A stretch of 64,000 nt of DNA, from contig PJLO01000005.1 of assembly GCA_003010405.1 (NCBI GenBank), forward strand, positions 181,810 through 245,809. The letters run 5' to 3'. The notes below the pieces were generated by a model. That model did no database searches and was not told where the DNA came from. It saw nothing but the letters and a program-made list of their open reading frames with translations. Positions 32,907 through 42,771 of the stretch are shown here, piece after piece. Position 1 is the first letter of the stretch; each line of letters starts with the position of its first letter. A program made the translations under genes and the position numbers. Source of the stretch: Acidobacteriota bacterium. Lineage in GTDB: Bacteria > Acidobacteriota > Terriglobia > Terriglobales > Acidobacteriaceae.

Positions 32907-35075
32907 ATGCGAGAAATGCCGGAACTGCACACAGAAATTCAGTTTTTGAAGGGCGTAGGCCCGCGCGTAGCCGAAACCCTGGCGACCAAGGGGATTCACA
33001 CCCTGGAAGACCTGCTCTATTACCTGCCGTTCCGCTATGAAGACCGCATTAATCCCCGCACCATCGAACAGTTGCAGCCGGGGGAGATGGCTTCGGTTAT
33101 TGCTGAGGTACGGACGAGCGGGCTCTTCAAAACAAAGCGCTTTCCCATCTTCGAGATGACGGCCGGACAGGGGCGCAACAGGCTGAAATGTTTGTGGTTT
33201 CGCGGCGGCTACCTGGAAGGGAAGTTCAAGCCGGGCGCACTGGTCGCGCTTTACGGAAAAGTTGAGTATTCGACCTTTGGACGTGGTGGGTTGCAGATGC
33301 TGCAGCCGCAGTTCGAGATTCTGCATGAGCCGCCTGACGAAGAGAATGGCGTAGCCGCCCTGGAGAGCGAAGAGCAGAAACACTTCGAGTCGCTGGAAAT
33401 CGGACGCATTGTGCCCATCTATGAAGCGGCGGGAAAACTCAACGCACGCTGGTTCCGACGCACCATCCGCAAGGCGCTGGAGCAGATGCCGGAGGAGATT
33501 TCCGATGCGATTCCGGCGGAAATTCGCACTCGAGTCGGACTGATTCCGCGCACGGAAGCTTTCTGGCAGGTTCACTGGCCGGATGCGGGCGAGAGCTTTG
33601 CCGACCTGCTATCGGCACGAACCCCCGCGCACCAACGGCTGATATTTGAGGAACTGTTTTTCCTGGAGTTGGGACTGGAGTTGAAGCGCCGCAAGGCACG
33701 CTTGCAGCCGGGAGTTGCCTTCGAGATCGGCGACCGGGTGCGCGATGCACTGAAACAGGTGCTTCCCTTCCACCCCACAAGATCGCAGAAACAGGTGCTG
33801 AAGGAAATTGCGATAGACATGGCCCACTCTTCGCCGATGCGGCGTCTGTTGCAGGGCGATGTCGGTTCGGGCAAAACGATTGTCGCGTTTGAAGCCGCAA
33901 CCGTCGCCATGCAAAACGGTTATCAGGTGGCGATGATGGCGCCGACCGAGATCCTCGCAACTCAGCACTATCTTTCGGCGCGCCGGATTCTGGAGCCAGC
34001 CGGTTACCGCATCGTGTTGTTGACCGGATCGCTTGAACAAGACCGCAAACGCAACATTCGCAGTCATGTCGCCCGGGGCCACGCGCAGATGGTGATCGGC
34101 ACGCACGCCCTGCTTGAGGACAACGTGGAATTCGAGCGCCTGGGCCTGGTGATTGTCGATGAGCAGCATCGCTTTGGGGTGATGCAGCGCATGAAACTAA
34201 TGCGCAAGAACAGCGACGTTCAGCCCGATGTTCTGGTCATGACTGCAACTCCGATTCCGCGCACTTTGGCGTTAACTCTTTACGGCGACCTCGATGTGAG
34301 CGTGATCGATGAACTACCGCCGGGACGCACCCCGGTGAGCACCAGGGTTGTTCCCGGTGAGCGCGCCGAAGAAGTCTGGGAGTTTGTGCGAAAGATTGTT
34401 TCCGCCGGACAGCAGGCCTACGTCGTCTATCCCGTGATCGAGGAAAGCGAAAAGGATTCCGAACTGAAGGCAGCAATCAAGATGTATGACCAACTGCGCA
34501 AAGAAGTATTTCCGGAGTTGAAAGTTGGATTGCTGCATGGCCGCATGAGTGCCGATGAGAAAGATGAAATCATGCGCAAGTTCAAGGCGGGAGAGCTGAA
34601 GATTCTGGTTGCGACCACGGTAATTGAAGTGGGCGTGGACGTTCCGAACGCATCGGTCATGGTCATCGAGCACGCCGAACGCTTCGGACTTTCGCAGATG
34701 CATCAGTTGCGTGGACGCATCGGTCGCGGCTGCGCAAAGTCGTACTGCGTGCTGATGACCGGCGGCAAGATCAGCGAAGAAGCACGGCAGCGGCTCGACA
34801 CAATGGTGCGTACGAGCGATGGCTTTGAAATTGCGGAAAAAGATCTCGAATTGCGCGGCCCCGGTGAATTTTTTGGCACCAAACAGGCGGGCATGCCGAA
34901 GCTGTGCGTTGCGAATCTGATACGCGACCGTAAGCTGCTTGAATTGGCAAAACGCGAAGCGAGGCAGCTGCTGGATGGGACAACGAAGAATGTTACGCCG
35001 GAGGAAAAGCGCATGGCCGTGCAGTATCTCAAGATGCACTGGAACCGGCGGTATGGCTTGGTGGAAGTTGGGTAA
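32907..35075 (+). CDS. recG: ATP-dependent DNA helicase RecG
   Basis: RecG remodels stalled replication forks and Holliday junctions. The chosen ATG 32907 gives 722 residues starting MREMPELHTEIQFLKGVGPR; ATG 32916 is equally possible. The 102 upstream codons overlap the small membrane gene and have no protein character. It has the N-terminal wedge OB-fold, Walker A LLQGDVGSGKT, the DEQH box (VDEQHRFGV), MTATPIPRTLALTLYGDLD, and motif VI region QLRGRIGRG. Length and order are normal for RecG. Confidence 0.95.
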   Translation: MREMPELHTEIQFLKGVGPRVAETLATKGIHTLEDLLYYLPFRYEDRINPRTIEQLQPGEMASVIAEVRTSGLFKTKRFPIFEMTAGQGRNRLKCLWFRGGYLEGKFKPGALVALYGKVEYSTFGRGGLQMLQPQFEILHEPPDEENGVAALESEEQKHFESLEIGRIVPIYEAAGKLNARWFRRTIRKALEQMPEEISDAIPAEIRTRVGLIPRTEAFWQVHWPDAGESFADLLSARTPAHQRLIFEELFFLELGLELKRRKARLQPGVAFEIGDRVRDALKQVLPFHPTRSQKQVLKEIAIDMAHSSPMRRLLQGDVGSGKTIVAFEAATVAMQNGYQVAMMAPTEILATQHYLSARRILEPAGYRIVLLTGSLEQDRKRNIRSHVARGHAQMVIGTHALLEDNVEFERLGLVIVDEQHRFGVMQRMKLMRKNSDVQPDVLVMTATPIPRTLALTLYGDLDVSVIDELPPGRTPVSTRVVPGERAEEVWEFVRKIVSAGQQAYVVYPVIEESEKDSELKAAIKMYDQLRKEVFPELKVGLLHGRMSADEKDEIMRKFKAGELKILVATTVIEVGVDVPNASVMVIEHAERFGLSQMHQLRGRIGRGCAKSYCVLMTGGKISEEARQRLDTMVRTSDGFEIAEKDLELRGPGEFFGTKQAGMPKLCVANLIRDRKLLELAKREARQLLDGTTKNVTPEEKRMAVQYLKMHWNRRYGLVEVG

Positions 35076-35152
35076 GAATGGATCCATATACAGTTCGGGA
35101 GCATCGGATTTGTGGGCAGGCGCGGAGCGGAAGGTTCGTATAGGCTAAGAGC

Positions 35153-35533
35153 ATGATTGTCGGCATTGGCGTGGATCTGTGCGAAGTGGATCGAATGGAA
35201 GCGGCTATTGCGCGGCACGGCGAACGTTTCCTTGCGCGCATCTATACGGAAGCGGAACGTGCTTATTGCGAATCCAAGCCTAATCGCATGGAACGCTTTG
35301 CGGGGCGGTTTGCGGCCAAGGAAGCGGCTATGAAAGCAATCGGTACGGGATGGCGTCGCGGCGTCGCGTGGCGGGACTTCGAGGTAAAGCGTGCGGCGAG
35401 CGGACAGCCGATTATCGTCTTTGACGGCGCGGCACGCAAAATAGCCGAAGAACTTGGAGTAAAGCGGGCACTGGTTTCCATCACGCACACCAGAAGCATG
35501 GCCATGGCGCAAGTGCTACTGGAATCTGAGTGA
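35153..35533 (+). CDS. acpS: Holo-[acyl-carrier-protein] synthase
   Basis: AcpS moves the phosphopantetheine arm from CoA to acyl carrier protein. The 126-residue protein has the two magnesium-binding motifs: GIGVDLCEVDR with Asp8, and FAGRFAAKEAAMKAIGTG with Glu57. The C-terminal SITHTRSMAMAQVLL strand is also typical. It follows recG in the same direction with a 77-bp gap. Confidence 0.94.
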   Translation: MIVGIGVDLCEVDRMEAAIARHGERFLARIYTEAERAYCESKPNRMERFAGRFAAKEAAMKAIGTGWRRGVAWRDFEVKRAASGQPIIVFDGAARKIAEELGVKRALVSITHTRSMAMAQVLLESE

Positions 35534-35606
35534 AGAGTCACCATCGTGACGGTTAAAGTTCCGTCAAGTTTGTTATGATTCCAAAACAGTTGCGATTGGA
35601 GAAAAG

Positions 35607-36692
35607 GTGCCTAGTCAAAAGCAACTTCGCTGGTCTCAGCTTCGGGTAGGGATAACCGTTGTGTTCGCCGCGGTCATTCTGGCGTTTCTCATCTTTTTGA
35701 TGAGCGGTACGACAGGGTTGTTTTCACCGACAATGCGTTTTGTCTCGTACGTGGACAATGCGGGTGGGCTGCGCACTGGCGCGCCGGTGCGGTTGCAGAG
35801 CGTCGATATCGGTAACGTCGCGGGCATCCGCATCGTGAACCATCACGATGTGAACGGCGCGAGCACTCCGGTACAAATTATCATGAAGGTGAACGCAAAG
35901 TATCACCCGTTCATCCACACCGACACGCGGGTGCTGCTATCCACCGCTGGAGTGCTGGGCGAAACGTACATCGATCTCGATTCGACGCATGCGAAGGGCC
36001 CAGTGGCTGCCAATCACGCGGAGCTTCCATCGGAGGCAGTGCCGGATATCCAGGACGTAGTGCGCACCTCGCAAACCACTCTGCAGAATGTGAGCATTCT
36101 GGTTAAGCGTTTGGATCGTATCGTGGCCGCGGTGGAAGACCAGAAAGGCACGGTAGGAGAGCTCATCTACGACAGAGAGCTTTATAACAACTTGAATAGT
36201 TCGGTGTCCCAGGTCAAGGGAATGATAACGGACATCAACAATGGCCGCGGCAGCCTGGGTAAGCTGATCAGTGACGATGCGCTATACAACCGGGTAAACG
36301 AAACCATCGACAAGGTGAATCTGATTGCCGACAACGTAAATAGCGGCAAGGGAACGGTCGGGAGATTGATGAGTGACCCGTCGCTCTATAACAACGCCAA
36401 CGAGACGCTGGCGAAGGCAAATCAGTTGATGGACGGGATTAATCGTGGTGAAGGCGCGCTCGGCAAATTTGCCAGGGACCCTGAGTTTGCAAAGAAAGTT
36501 GACCTGTTGGTGACGAATCTTTCGGCAATTTCTTCGGACTTGCAAGCGGGACAGGGCACGGCGGGTAAATTCCTGAAGGATCCGGTGCTCTACAACAACG
36601 CGAATCTGCTTCTGGTAGAGGGCCGCAACCTGATAGCCGCCGTCCGTCAGAATCCGAAGCAATACCTAAGCATAAAGCTGCACATCTTCTAA
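35607..36692 (+). CDS. MCE/MlaD-family lipid-transport protein with 34-residue repeats
   Basis: MCE proteins bind and move lipids between the two membranes. GTG 35607 lies after a GGAG box. The 361-residue protein has one N-terminal membrane helix (about 13-33). The MCE domain (about 40-120) contains DNAGGLRTGAPVRLQSVDIG and TAGVLGETYIDLD. Residues 179-348 are five direct repeats of exactly 34 residues each; consensus features are G-x-G-[TS]-x-G-[KR] near the start and [DS]D-x-x-LYN further on. Such a C-terminus could form an elongated helical stack or tunnel. No MlaE/MlaF permease genes are in the window. Confidence 0.87.
   Translation: MPSQKQLRWSQLRVGITVVFAAVILAFLIFLMSGTTGLFSPTMRFVSYVDNAGGLRTGAPVRLQSVDIGNVAGIRIVNHHDVNGASTPVQIIMKVNAKYHPFIHTDTRVLLSTAGVLGETYIDLDSTHAKGPVAANHAELPSEAVPDIQDVVRTSQTTLQNVSILVKRLDRIVAAVEDQKGTVGELIYDRELYNNLNSSVSQVKGMITDINNGRGSLGKLISDDALYNRVNETIDKVNLIADNVNSGKGTVGRLMSDPSLYNNANETLAKANQLMDGINRGEGALGKFARDPEFAKKVDLLVTNLSAISSDLQAGQGTAGKFLKDPVLYNNANLLLVEGRNLIAAVRQNPKQYLSIKLHIF
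36141..36650 (+). repeat. Five tandem 102-bp coding repeats in the MCE gene
   Basis: The units are 36141-36242, 36243-36344, 36345-36446, 36447-36548 and 36549-36650, each encoding 34 residues. Units 2, 3 and 5 are the most alike; unit 4 has lost the LYN element. The constant unit length with diverged sequence suggests old duplication kept by structural constraint. Confidence 0.85.
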
Positions 36693-36720
36693 CATCATTC
36701 CAGAACACCTTGGCAACGTG

Positions 36721-36746
36721 AGGCCCGCATTATTTGCGGGCCTTCT
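36721..36746. terminator. Bidirectional terminator between the MCE gene and the first small gene
   Basis: AGGCCCGCA (36721-36729) and TGCGGGCCT (36735-36743) form a perfect 9-bp stem with the loop TTATT. It serves the plus-strand MCE gene and the minus-strand gene that ends at 36773. Confidence 0.65.
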
Positions 36747-36772
36747 GTACTACTTGCAAAGCGCCACCTTGC

Positions 36773-37183
36773 TCATCTTGGTTTTGTCCCGTATTGTTGC
36801 AATCGCGCGGCTATTGCTTCCTGCTCCCTCGCCATGTCAAGAGCAGATCTCGCAGCCCTCCGAGCATTGTCAGCAAAGTCACGACTCTGCATTTGCAATT
36901 CGGTCCGAACTGCCACTGGGCCGGCCATTGAGCCTGGCGTCGCGATTAACATTTCTTCGTGAATTTCCGCCATTTTCTCTTGTTCGCGGGCCTCGTGCCT
37001 GAAATAGGCGGCTAGCCTTAGATGATCTTGCGGTTTTTGCGACCTGGAAAGCTCCTTCGCTTCCGCTTTTGTGAGTTTTTCTTCTGAATCCTTTGCACCG
37101 TATTGCTGTTGCGCCGAAACGAACAATGCGCTGGCCAGCAGAAGGGCCGATCCAATAACCACTCTGATCAACTGAGATCTCAT
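36773..37183 (-). CDS. Small secreted protein, tandem paralogue 1
   Basis: This predicted periplasmic protein of 136 residues is of unknown function. ATG 37183 follows a GAGGAGAAAAGC ribosome site and starts a signal peptide (MRSQLIRVVIGSALLLASAL) cut near VSA-QQ. The mature part is mostly helical and charged, with the core SRSQKPQDHLRLAAYFRHEA and a C-terminal helix rich in Ala/Glu/Arg. It is about 80-85% identical by eye to the neighbouring copy at 37622-38035. I do not recognise the family, but the helical, Gln/Glu-rich style is common among small acidobacterial secreted proteins. Confidence 0.75.
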   Translation of the reverse strand: MRSQLIRVVIGSALLLASALFVSAQQQYGAKDSEEKLTKAEAKELSRSQKPQDHLRLAAYFRHEAREQEKMAEIHEEMLIATPGSMAGPVAVRTELQMQSRDFADNARRAARSALDMAREQEAIAARLQQYGTKPR

Positions 37184-37621
37184 GCTTTTCTCCTCGTGGC
37201 ACATGTCCGCTTTAGACGGCCATGTTAGTTTTGAAAGTTGCTCCAGCGCTCGCCGCATGGCGTGCCTGACGAGAATGGCTGTTTTAGATGGATGCCGAAA
37301 CTGAAATGCCGGTTGCGCCGAAAACTTCGGTGTGCTTGCCGCGAAGTGGCTGAGCTAAGTTGCTGTCCATCGAACCAAACAATGCTGCTGGAAAGTGAGC
37401 CGTTGTGCTGCCCCGCGTTAGTCGCTGTGGAGAGAGCTGCGGTTCAATTCAACCGGATGGCGTGTTCAAGATCGGGTAGAAATAGAACCGTGCGACGGTG
37501 TTTTTTTTGAGCTCTCTGCCTGCTCGTGGGCGTGATAGCTGTTGACAACGTGAGGCCCGCATTGTTTGCGAGCCTCATAAACTACGCGCACTAACCCTGT
37601 CGCTTACAAAGGGTGCCTTGC
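37184..37621. other. Duplicated intergenic stretch with a lipA 3'-end copy
   Basis: No gene is supported here. It holds the 5' region of unit 1, a remnant of the lipA 3' end (about 37500-37541), and the start of unit 2 with a second, imperfect copy of the terminator hairpin (37552-37574: AGGCCCGC ... GCGAGCCT). Confidence 0.6.
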
Positions 37622-38035
37622 TTATCTTGGTGCGGTTTGGGTTTGTTGCAATCGCGAGGCTATTGCTTCCTGCTCCTTCGCCATTTCAATAGCAGATCTC
37701 GCAGCCCTCCGAGCATTGTAAGCAAAGTCACGACTCTGCATTTGCAGCTCGGTCCCCGTGCCAGAAACTGGGCCAGCTACTGAGCCTGGCGTCGCGGCTA
37801 ACATTTCTTCGTGAATTGCCGCCATTTTCTCTTGTTCTCGGGCCTCGTGCCTGAAATAGGCGGCTAGTCTCAAATGGTCTTGCGGGTTTTGCGACCTGGA
37901 AAGCTCTTTCACCTCCGCTCCTGTCAGTCTTCCTTCTGAATCCATTGCGCCGTATTGCTGTTGCGCCGAAACGAAGCCCGCGCTGGCCAGCAGAAGGGCC
38001 GATCCAAGAACCACTCTGATCAACAGAGATCTCAT
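37622..38035 (-). CDS. Small secreted protein, tandem paralogue 2
   Basis: This is the second copy of the small secreted protein, 137 residues. ATG 38035 has the same GAGGAGAAAAGC site and signal peptide (MRSLLIRVVLGSALLLASAG). It differs from paralogue 1 mainly in the linker (GSVAGPVSGTGTELQ against GSMAGPVAVRTELQ) and at the C-terminus (LQQTQTAPR against LQQYGTKPR). Both copies keep intact frames, so both may be functional. Confidence 0.75.
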   Translation of the reverse strand: MRSLLIRVVLGSALLLASAGFVSAQQQYGAMDSEGRLTGAEVKELSRSQNPQDHLRLAAYFRHEAREQEKMAAIHEEMLAATPGSVAGPVSGTGTELQMQSRDFAYNARRAARSAIEMAKEQEAIASRLQQTQTAPR

Positions 38036-38351
38036 GCTTTTCTCCTCGTGGCACATGTCCGCTCTAGACGGCCATGTTAGTTTTGAAAGTTGCTGCGGCG
38101 CTCGCCGCATGGCGTGCCTGAGTGAAGATGTGGTGTTGAACCATCCCCATCAGGATGCCGAAATTCAAATGCCGGTTGCGCCGAGAATTTCGGTGTGTTT
38201 ACCGCGAAGCGGGGCTGAGCTAAGTTGCTGCTGATTGAACTGAGCTGATGGAAAATTACCGTAGTGCTGCGCCGCGTCAGTCGCGGTGGAGAGTGCTGCG
38301 GTTCAATTCAACCGGATGGCGGGGGTAAGATCGGGTAGATATGGAATCGTG
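38036..38351. other. Intergenic stretch of unit 2, upstream of the second secreted gene
   Basis: No gene is supported. It is the diverged counterpart of 37184-37500 and should hold the promoter of the minus-strand secreted gene. It runs up to the lipA stop codon at 38352. Confidence 0.55.
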
Positions 38352-39260
38352 CTACGGTGTTTTCTTCGAGCTCTCCGCCTGCTCATGGGCGTGATAGCTG
38401 GAGCGCACGAGCGGGCCGGACTCCACATGCCGAAAGCCCATTTTGAGAGCTTCCTGTTTCAAAAATGCGAAATCTTCCGGCGGGTACATGCGTTTGATTG
38501 GCAGATGATTGCGCGAAGGCGCAAGATACTGTCCGATAGTGAGAATATCCACTTTGCGAGCCGCGAGATCGCGGCAGACCTGCAGCAACTCTTCCATGTC
38601 TTCGCCGAGTCCGACCATGATCCCGGTCTTCGTGATCGTGCCGGGCGAGAGTTCCTTGGCGCGGGAGAGCAAGTTCAGCGTGCGCTCGTAGCGCGCCCCG
38701 CTGCGAGCCACTCGATAGAGGCGCGGCACAGTCTCGGTGTTATGGTTCAGGATGTCGGGCTTTGCGTCGAGCACCATCTGCAGGCAGTCCTCACGGCCCT
38801 GGAAGTCGGGGATGAGCACTTCGACCGAGCAGTCGGGTTGCAATCGGCGAATTTCACGGATGGTTTCTGCAAAGACCCTGGCCCCACCGATGTTGTCGTC
38901 GTCGCGATTCACGCTGGTGACGACGGCAAACTTGAGCCTAAGCCGCGCGACAGCTTCGGCAACTCGGCGTGGCTCGTCGAAGTCGATCGGCCCAGGGCGT
39001 CCTTTGGGTACGGCACAAAAGCCGCAGCGCCGAGTACAGACGTCGCCAAGAAGCATGAAGGTTGCGGTGTGATGATTCCAGCACTCGCCTATATTCGGGC
39101 ATTGGGCGGATTCGCAAACGGTATGCAAATTGAGCCCACGGGCCAGCTTTTTGAGCTCATGGTACTGTTCGCCCATTGGCGCCTTGGTGCGCAGCCAGTG
39201 CGGCTTGGGAGCCGGTTTGGCGGAAACGGTCTGGATCTGAACTAACTCGGAGGCTGTCAT
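38352..39260 (-). CDS. lipA: Lipoyl synthase
   Basis: LipA inserts two sulfur atoms into octanoyl groups on carrier domains to make lipoyl cofactor. ATG 39260 has a GAGG box 9 bp upstream; an in-frame ATG 10 codons earlier does not. The 302-residue radical-SAM protein has the auxiliary-cluster cysteines C49, C54 and C60 in [12 protein letters not shown], the radical-SAM cysteines C75, C79 and C82 in CTRRCGFC, and the C-terminal RSSYHA serine motif. Its 3' end is included in a tandem duplication towards lower coordinates. Confidence 0.95.
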   Translation of the reverse strand: MTASELVQIQTVSAKPAPKPHWLRTKAPMGEQYHELKKLARGLNLHTVCESAQCPNIGECWNHHTATFMLLGDVCTRRCGFCAVPKGRPGPIDFDEPRRVAEAVARLRLKFAVVTSVNRDDDNIGGARVFAETIREIRRLQPDCSVEVLIPDFQGREDCLQMVLDAKPDILNHNTETVPRLYRVARSGARYERTLNLLSRAKELSPGTITKTGIMVGLGEDMEELLQVCRDLAARKVDILTIGQYLAPSRNHLPIKRMYPPEDFAFLKQEALKMGFRHVESGPLVRSSYHAHEQAESSKKTP

Positions 39261-39455
39261 TGTTACCTCTAGTCTACGATGCCTGCACACCGGACGAGGA
39301 CTGCGATTTTCAGCTTTTCCCGAAGGTGGGCATCTTTGCGCGCCCTCAGAGAATCACTTCCGGTACGCGTCGGCAGGCAACTCTTTGGTCGAGCACGGAA
39401 ACTTAGGGCTCGCGAGGGGGCTGCTACTGAGCGTAGCGCGAAGCGGGAGGAACGC

Positions 39456-40235
39456 TTGATCTTCCGAACTGAACTGAAACCGCTGGAATCCCGTGGTGAC
39501 GTTCGTCCGGCGTTTGAGGCTATTTCCGAGGTACAACAGAAAGCGGCGGTGACTGACTGGTACGTGCCCCAGCCTGACCATTGCCGCATTTCCGGCGAAC
39601 TGGCGGCGGCACTCGATTGTAAGAGGTTGAATTTGCGGGAGCCAGTCGTGCGCGCAATCGCCATGCACGATGTCGGCTGGATGCCATACGACGGGGACGC
39701 GAATTCGCCGATAGCTCCAGGAAAGCTCGAATTCGGCCAGCCGCTTTCATTCATCAACGCACAACCCGAGAGGTTTTTGCGCGCCTGGATGGGATCGATC
39801 CAGGCAGCGCAGAGTACCGGGCCGCTGGGAGGAATGATTGTGAGCGGGCATTTCGCACGGCTCGCGCGGATGTATCTGGAAAGAGGCGCGGGCACGCCAG
39901 AGCAGCGCGAGCAGGTTGAACAGTTTCAGTACCGTGAAGCAGCGCGAATGTATCGCCTGTTGCCGGCGGCAGGGCTGCCCCTTGAGGAGATCGAAAAGCT
40001 TGTTACGGTGTTGCAGTTCTGCGATTTGGCTTCCTTGTATCTTTGTGCCAATCCAGCAGCCCCCGTGGAATTACCGCAGGTGATCAACGGGAGGCGGGCA
40101 CGGTTTTCGTTCGAGCAGGGAATCTTTCGCCTGAACTCGAATTTGCTGGACCACGCTCTGGCGCTGGAGATCCCGTGCATACGTTTTGTGGATAGAAAGC
40201 CGGAGCGGGAACTGGTTCCGGTGAAAGTGCAGTAA
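39456..40235 (+). CDS. DUF3891-like protein
   Basis: This is a predicted soluble protein of 259 residues from TTG 39456, which has a GGGAGG box 5 bp upstream; the longer frame from 39279 starts inside the lipA promoter region and is basic and shadow-like. Features are [13 protein letters not shown], an HD-like [12 protein letters not shown] motif at about 82-93 and the repeated YLERG / YREAARMY helices. These fit the DUF3891 group, related to HD-domain folds, whose activity is unknown to me. It precedes purL in the same direction. Confidence 0.75.
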   Translation: MIFRTELKPLESRGDVRPAFEAISEVQQKAAVTDWYVPQPDHCRISGELAAALDCKRLNLREPVVRAIAMHDVGWMPYDGDANSPIAPGKLEFGQPLSFINAQPERFLRAWMGSIQAAQSTGPLGGMIVSGHFARLARMYLERGAGTPEQREQVEQFQYREAARMYRLLPAAGLPLEEIEKLVTVLQFCDLASLYLCANPAAPVELPQVINGRRARFSFEQGIFRLNSNLLDHALALEIPCIRFVDRKPERELVPVKVQ

Positions 40236-40392
40236 CAATAGCGCGGGCAATACTGTGTCGCAAGAACCCGACTTCTGGCGGAGTTCGGCCCGCTGGTCGC
40301 CTGAAACGGCACTGATTTCCTGCAATCTGCCTTCAATGTCCCGGTTTGCTTTCGCTGCCGACGCTGAACATGCGAAAATAAGAGTTCCGCAT

Positions 40393-42708
40393 ATGACTTC
40401 CCCTGAAAAACAGCCGAATATCACGCCGGAGGTCCTCCGCAGTCATGGACTGACCCCGGACGAATACGAACGCATTCTGAAATGGCTTGGCCGCGTGCCT
40501 ACCATGACGGAACTTGGCATTTTTTCCGTGATGTGGAGCGAGCACTGCTCCTATAAATCGTCGCGTGTGCATCTGAAGAGGCTGCCGACCAAGAGCAAAC
40601 TGGTAATGCAGGGGCCGGGCGAAAACGCTGGGATTATTGACATTGGCGGCGAGTGGGCCTGCGCCTTCAAGATCGAATCGCACAATCATCCCTCGTACAT
40701 TGAGCCTTTCCAGGGTGCCACGACCGGCGTGGGCGGGATTCTGCGCGACATTTTTACGATGGGCGCGCGCCCGGTTGCGGTGATGGATTCGCTGCGCTTT
40801 GGGCCAGTTTCCAAGGATCACGATCCTGAGTTGGATCGTGCGAGCCTGCACAAAAATCATTCGGTGCTGGATGGCGTGGTGGGCGGCGTGGCCAACTATG
40901 GCAACTGCTTTGGCGTGCCCAACGTGGGCGGAGAAGTTCGATTCGAGAAGTGTTATGCGGGCAATCCGCTGGTGAACGCCTTTGCGCTGGGGCTGGTGAA
41001 AAAGAACGAAATTTTTTACGCGTCGGCTTCCGGCGCGGGAAATTCGGTGATCTACGTCGGCTCCAAGACCGGCAAGGACGGGATTCACGGCGCTACGATG
41101 GCGAGCGAGGAATTCAGCGAAGAGAGCGATGCCAAGCGCCCCAACGTGCAGGTGGGCGACCCGTTCATGGAAAAGCTGCTGCTGGAAGCTTGTCTTGAAG
41201 CAATGAAGACCGGCGCGATTGTCGGGATTCAGGACATGGGCGCGGCGGGGCTTACCTGCTCGACCTGCGAACTTGGCGGACGCGGCGGCGTTGGACTGGA
41301 GATCGAACTCGACTTGGTGCCGCAGCGGGAGACGGGCATGAGCAGCTACGAAATCATGCTCAGCGAATCCCAGGAACGCATGTTGCTGGTGGCCGAAAAA
41401 GGTCGCGAAGAGGAAGTGTTCGCGGTCTTCCGCAAGTGGGGACTGGATGCGGTTAGGGTAGGCCACGTGATTCCCGAAAACACCATGCGCGTGCTGCACC
41501 ACGGCGTGACAGTGGCCGAGATTCCGAACGAGGCTTTGACCGACGATGCGCCACTTTACCATCGCGAGGTGGGCGAGTGGACGGCTCCGGTGCCGAAGCA
41601 GAAGCCCGGGGCGTTGCAACTGGGCATTAAGAGCAACTTTGTACGTGACTTCCACAAGCTGCTCGCAAGCCCGAACATTTGTTCGAAGCACTGGGTCTAT
41701 GAGCAATATGACTCGATGGTACAGACGAACACGGCGCAGGGGCCGGGAGAGCTGGCCGGGCTGGTCCGCGTTAAGGGTACTCAGACCGGACTGGCGATGG
41801 CACTCTATGGAAATGGGCGCTGGTGCTATCTGGACCCGAAGCTGGGCGCTGAGCATAATGTGGCCCGCGCGGCGAGGATGGTGGCCTGTACGGGCGCAAA
41901 GCCGGTTGCGACGACTGATTGCCTGAATTTTGGCAACCCGGAGAAGCCGCCGATTATGGCGCAGTTCTCGCAGGTGGTCGACGGGCTCGCGGAGGCTTGC
42001 ACTGCGCTGGAGACTCCGATCACTGGCGGAAATGTGAGTTTCTACAACGAAACGCTGGGCGAGGGCATTTACCCGACTCCGGTGCTTGGCATTGTGGGAA
42101 TTTTGCAGGATGTGACAAAGGCCGTTCCGGCCAACGCTAAGGCGGCAGGGCGGTCGATTGTGCTGCTCACGCCAGGACAGAGGGCACATAGCGGCGAGGA
42201 ACAGAATGAGTTTGGCTCCTCAGAATACGCTCTGCATGTATTGGGCGAGCTTTGGGGCGCTCCTCCGCTATTAGATCTGAAAGCCGAAAAGGTTTTGCAG
42301 GATGTTTTGCAGGCGCTGTCGGCTCAGGGACTGGTGGAATCCGCGCGCGACGTGGCTGAGGGCGGAATCGCTGTGGCAGTGGCAAAGATCGCCTTCCCGA
42401 AAGACCTGGGCGCGGAAATTAACCTGATTTCGGCAGGGCTTCCGGCGGAATGCGTGCTCTTTGCCGAGGATGCTTCGCGTGCCTTGGTGACCTGCGATCC
42501 CGCAAAGGCAGCTGCGGTAGAAGAGACTGCGGTAAAATATGGGTTGAACGCACAGGTTATTGGCGCCACTACCAACGAGAAACTCACAATTCGCATTGAC
42601 AATGTGCCTGTCATCGAAGGGCAGGTTTCCGAATTCAAGACGAGCTGGCGGGAAGCTTTAGAGCAAGCTCTCCAGAGCGAGGTAGAGGTTGCAGAGAGCC
42701 TGAAGTAG
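40393..42708 (+). CDS. purL: Phosphoribosylformylglycinamidine synthase subunit PurL
   Basis: PurL is the ATP-using subunit of FGAM synthase in purine synthesis. ATG 40393 gives 771 residues starting [20 protein letters not shown], the usual small-PurL start; 46 codons of open frame upstream have no such character. Motifs are [31 protein letters not shown], and [21 protein letters not shown] second half with [12 protein letters not shown] follows, as in the two-domain enzyme. This small form needs PurS and PurQ, which are not in the window. It is followed by purF. Confidence 0.96.
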   Translation: MTSPEKQPNITPEVLRSHGLTPDEYERILKWLGRVPTMTELGIFSVMWSEHCSYKSSRVHLKRLPTKSKLVMQGPGENAGIIDIGGEWACAFKIESHNHPSYIEPFQGATTGVGGILRDIFTMGARPVAVMDSLRFGPVSKDHDPELDRASLHKNHSVLDGVVGGVANYGNCFGVPNVGGEVRFEKCYAGNPLVNAFALGLVKKNEIFYASASGAGNSVIYVGSKTGKDGIHGATMASEEFSEESDAKRPNVQVGDPFMEKLLLEACLEAMKTGAIVGIQDMGAAGLTCSTCELGGRGGVGLEIELDLVPQRETGMSSYEIMLSESQERMLLVAEKGREEEVFAVFRKWGLDAVRVGHVIPENTMRVLHHGVTVAEIPNEALTDDAPLYHREVGEWTAPVPKQKPGALQLGIKSNFVRDFHKLLASPNICSKHWVYEQYDSMVQTNTAQGPGELAGLVRVKGTQTGLAMALYGNGRWCYLDPKLGAEHNVARAARMVACTGAKPVATTDCLNFGNPEKPPIMAQFSQVVDGLAEACTALETPITGGNVSFYNETLGEGIYPTPVLGIVGILQDVTKAVPANAKAAGRSIVLLTPGQRAHSGEEQNEFGSSEYALHVLGELWGAPPLLDLKAEKVLQDVLQALSAQGLVESARDVAEGGIAVAVAKIAFPKDLGAEINLISAGLPAECVLFAEDASRALVTCDPAKAAAVEETAVKYGLNAQVIGATTNEKLTIRIDNVPVIEGQVSEFKTSWREALEQALQSEVEVAESLK

Positions 42709-42771
42709 TCGCGAAAAGCGAGAATGGTTGAAATCTTCAGAGCTGGCGTTGAGTTATTCAAAGTACCACTG

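Larger units (their letters stand above)
36710..37541. repeat. Tandem segmental duplication, unit 1
   Basis: The unit runs from TTGGCAACGTGAGGCCCGC (36710) through a small minus-strand gene and its upstream region to GGGCGTGATAGCTG (ending 37541). It ends with a copy of the last ~40 bp of lipA (GAGCTCTCTGCCTGCTCG), which has no lipA attached. Unit 2 (37542-38400) is the diverged copy. Confidence 0.75.
37542..38400. repeat. Tandem segmental duplication, unit 2
   Basis: It starts TTGACAACGTGAGGCCCGC (37542) and ends GGGCGTGATAGCTG (38400), inside the 3' end of the real lipA gene. It holds the second small secreted gene. By eye the coding parts are well conserved and the non-coding parts are more diverged. 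Confidence 0.75.

Noticed and set aside
33439..33960. Several antisense frames within recG
   Set aside because: Composition and position are explained by codon bias of recG on the other strand.
38286..39245. Plus-strand 319-codon frame antisense to lipA
   Set aside because: lipA carries all cluster cysteines on the minus strand; the opposite frame has no motif.
39279..39455. N-terminal extension of the DUF3891-like gene
   Set aside because: Very basic, shadow-like composition; a strong GGGAGG box supports TTG 39456.
40333..42189. Open frame of 618 codons on the minus strand inside purL
   Set aside because: It lies fully antisense to a highly conserved purL and has a His/Arg/Gln-rich shadow composition with no domain.
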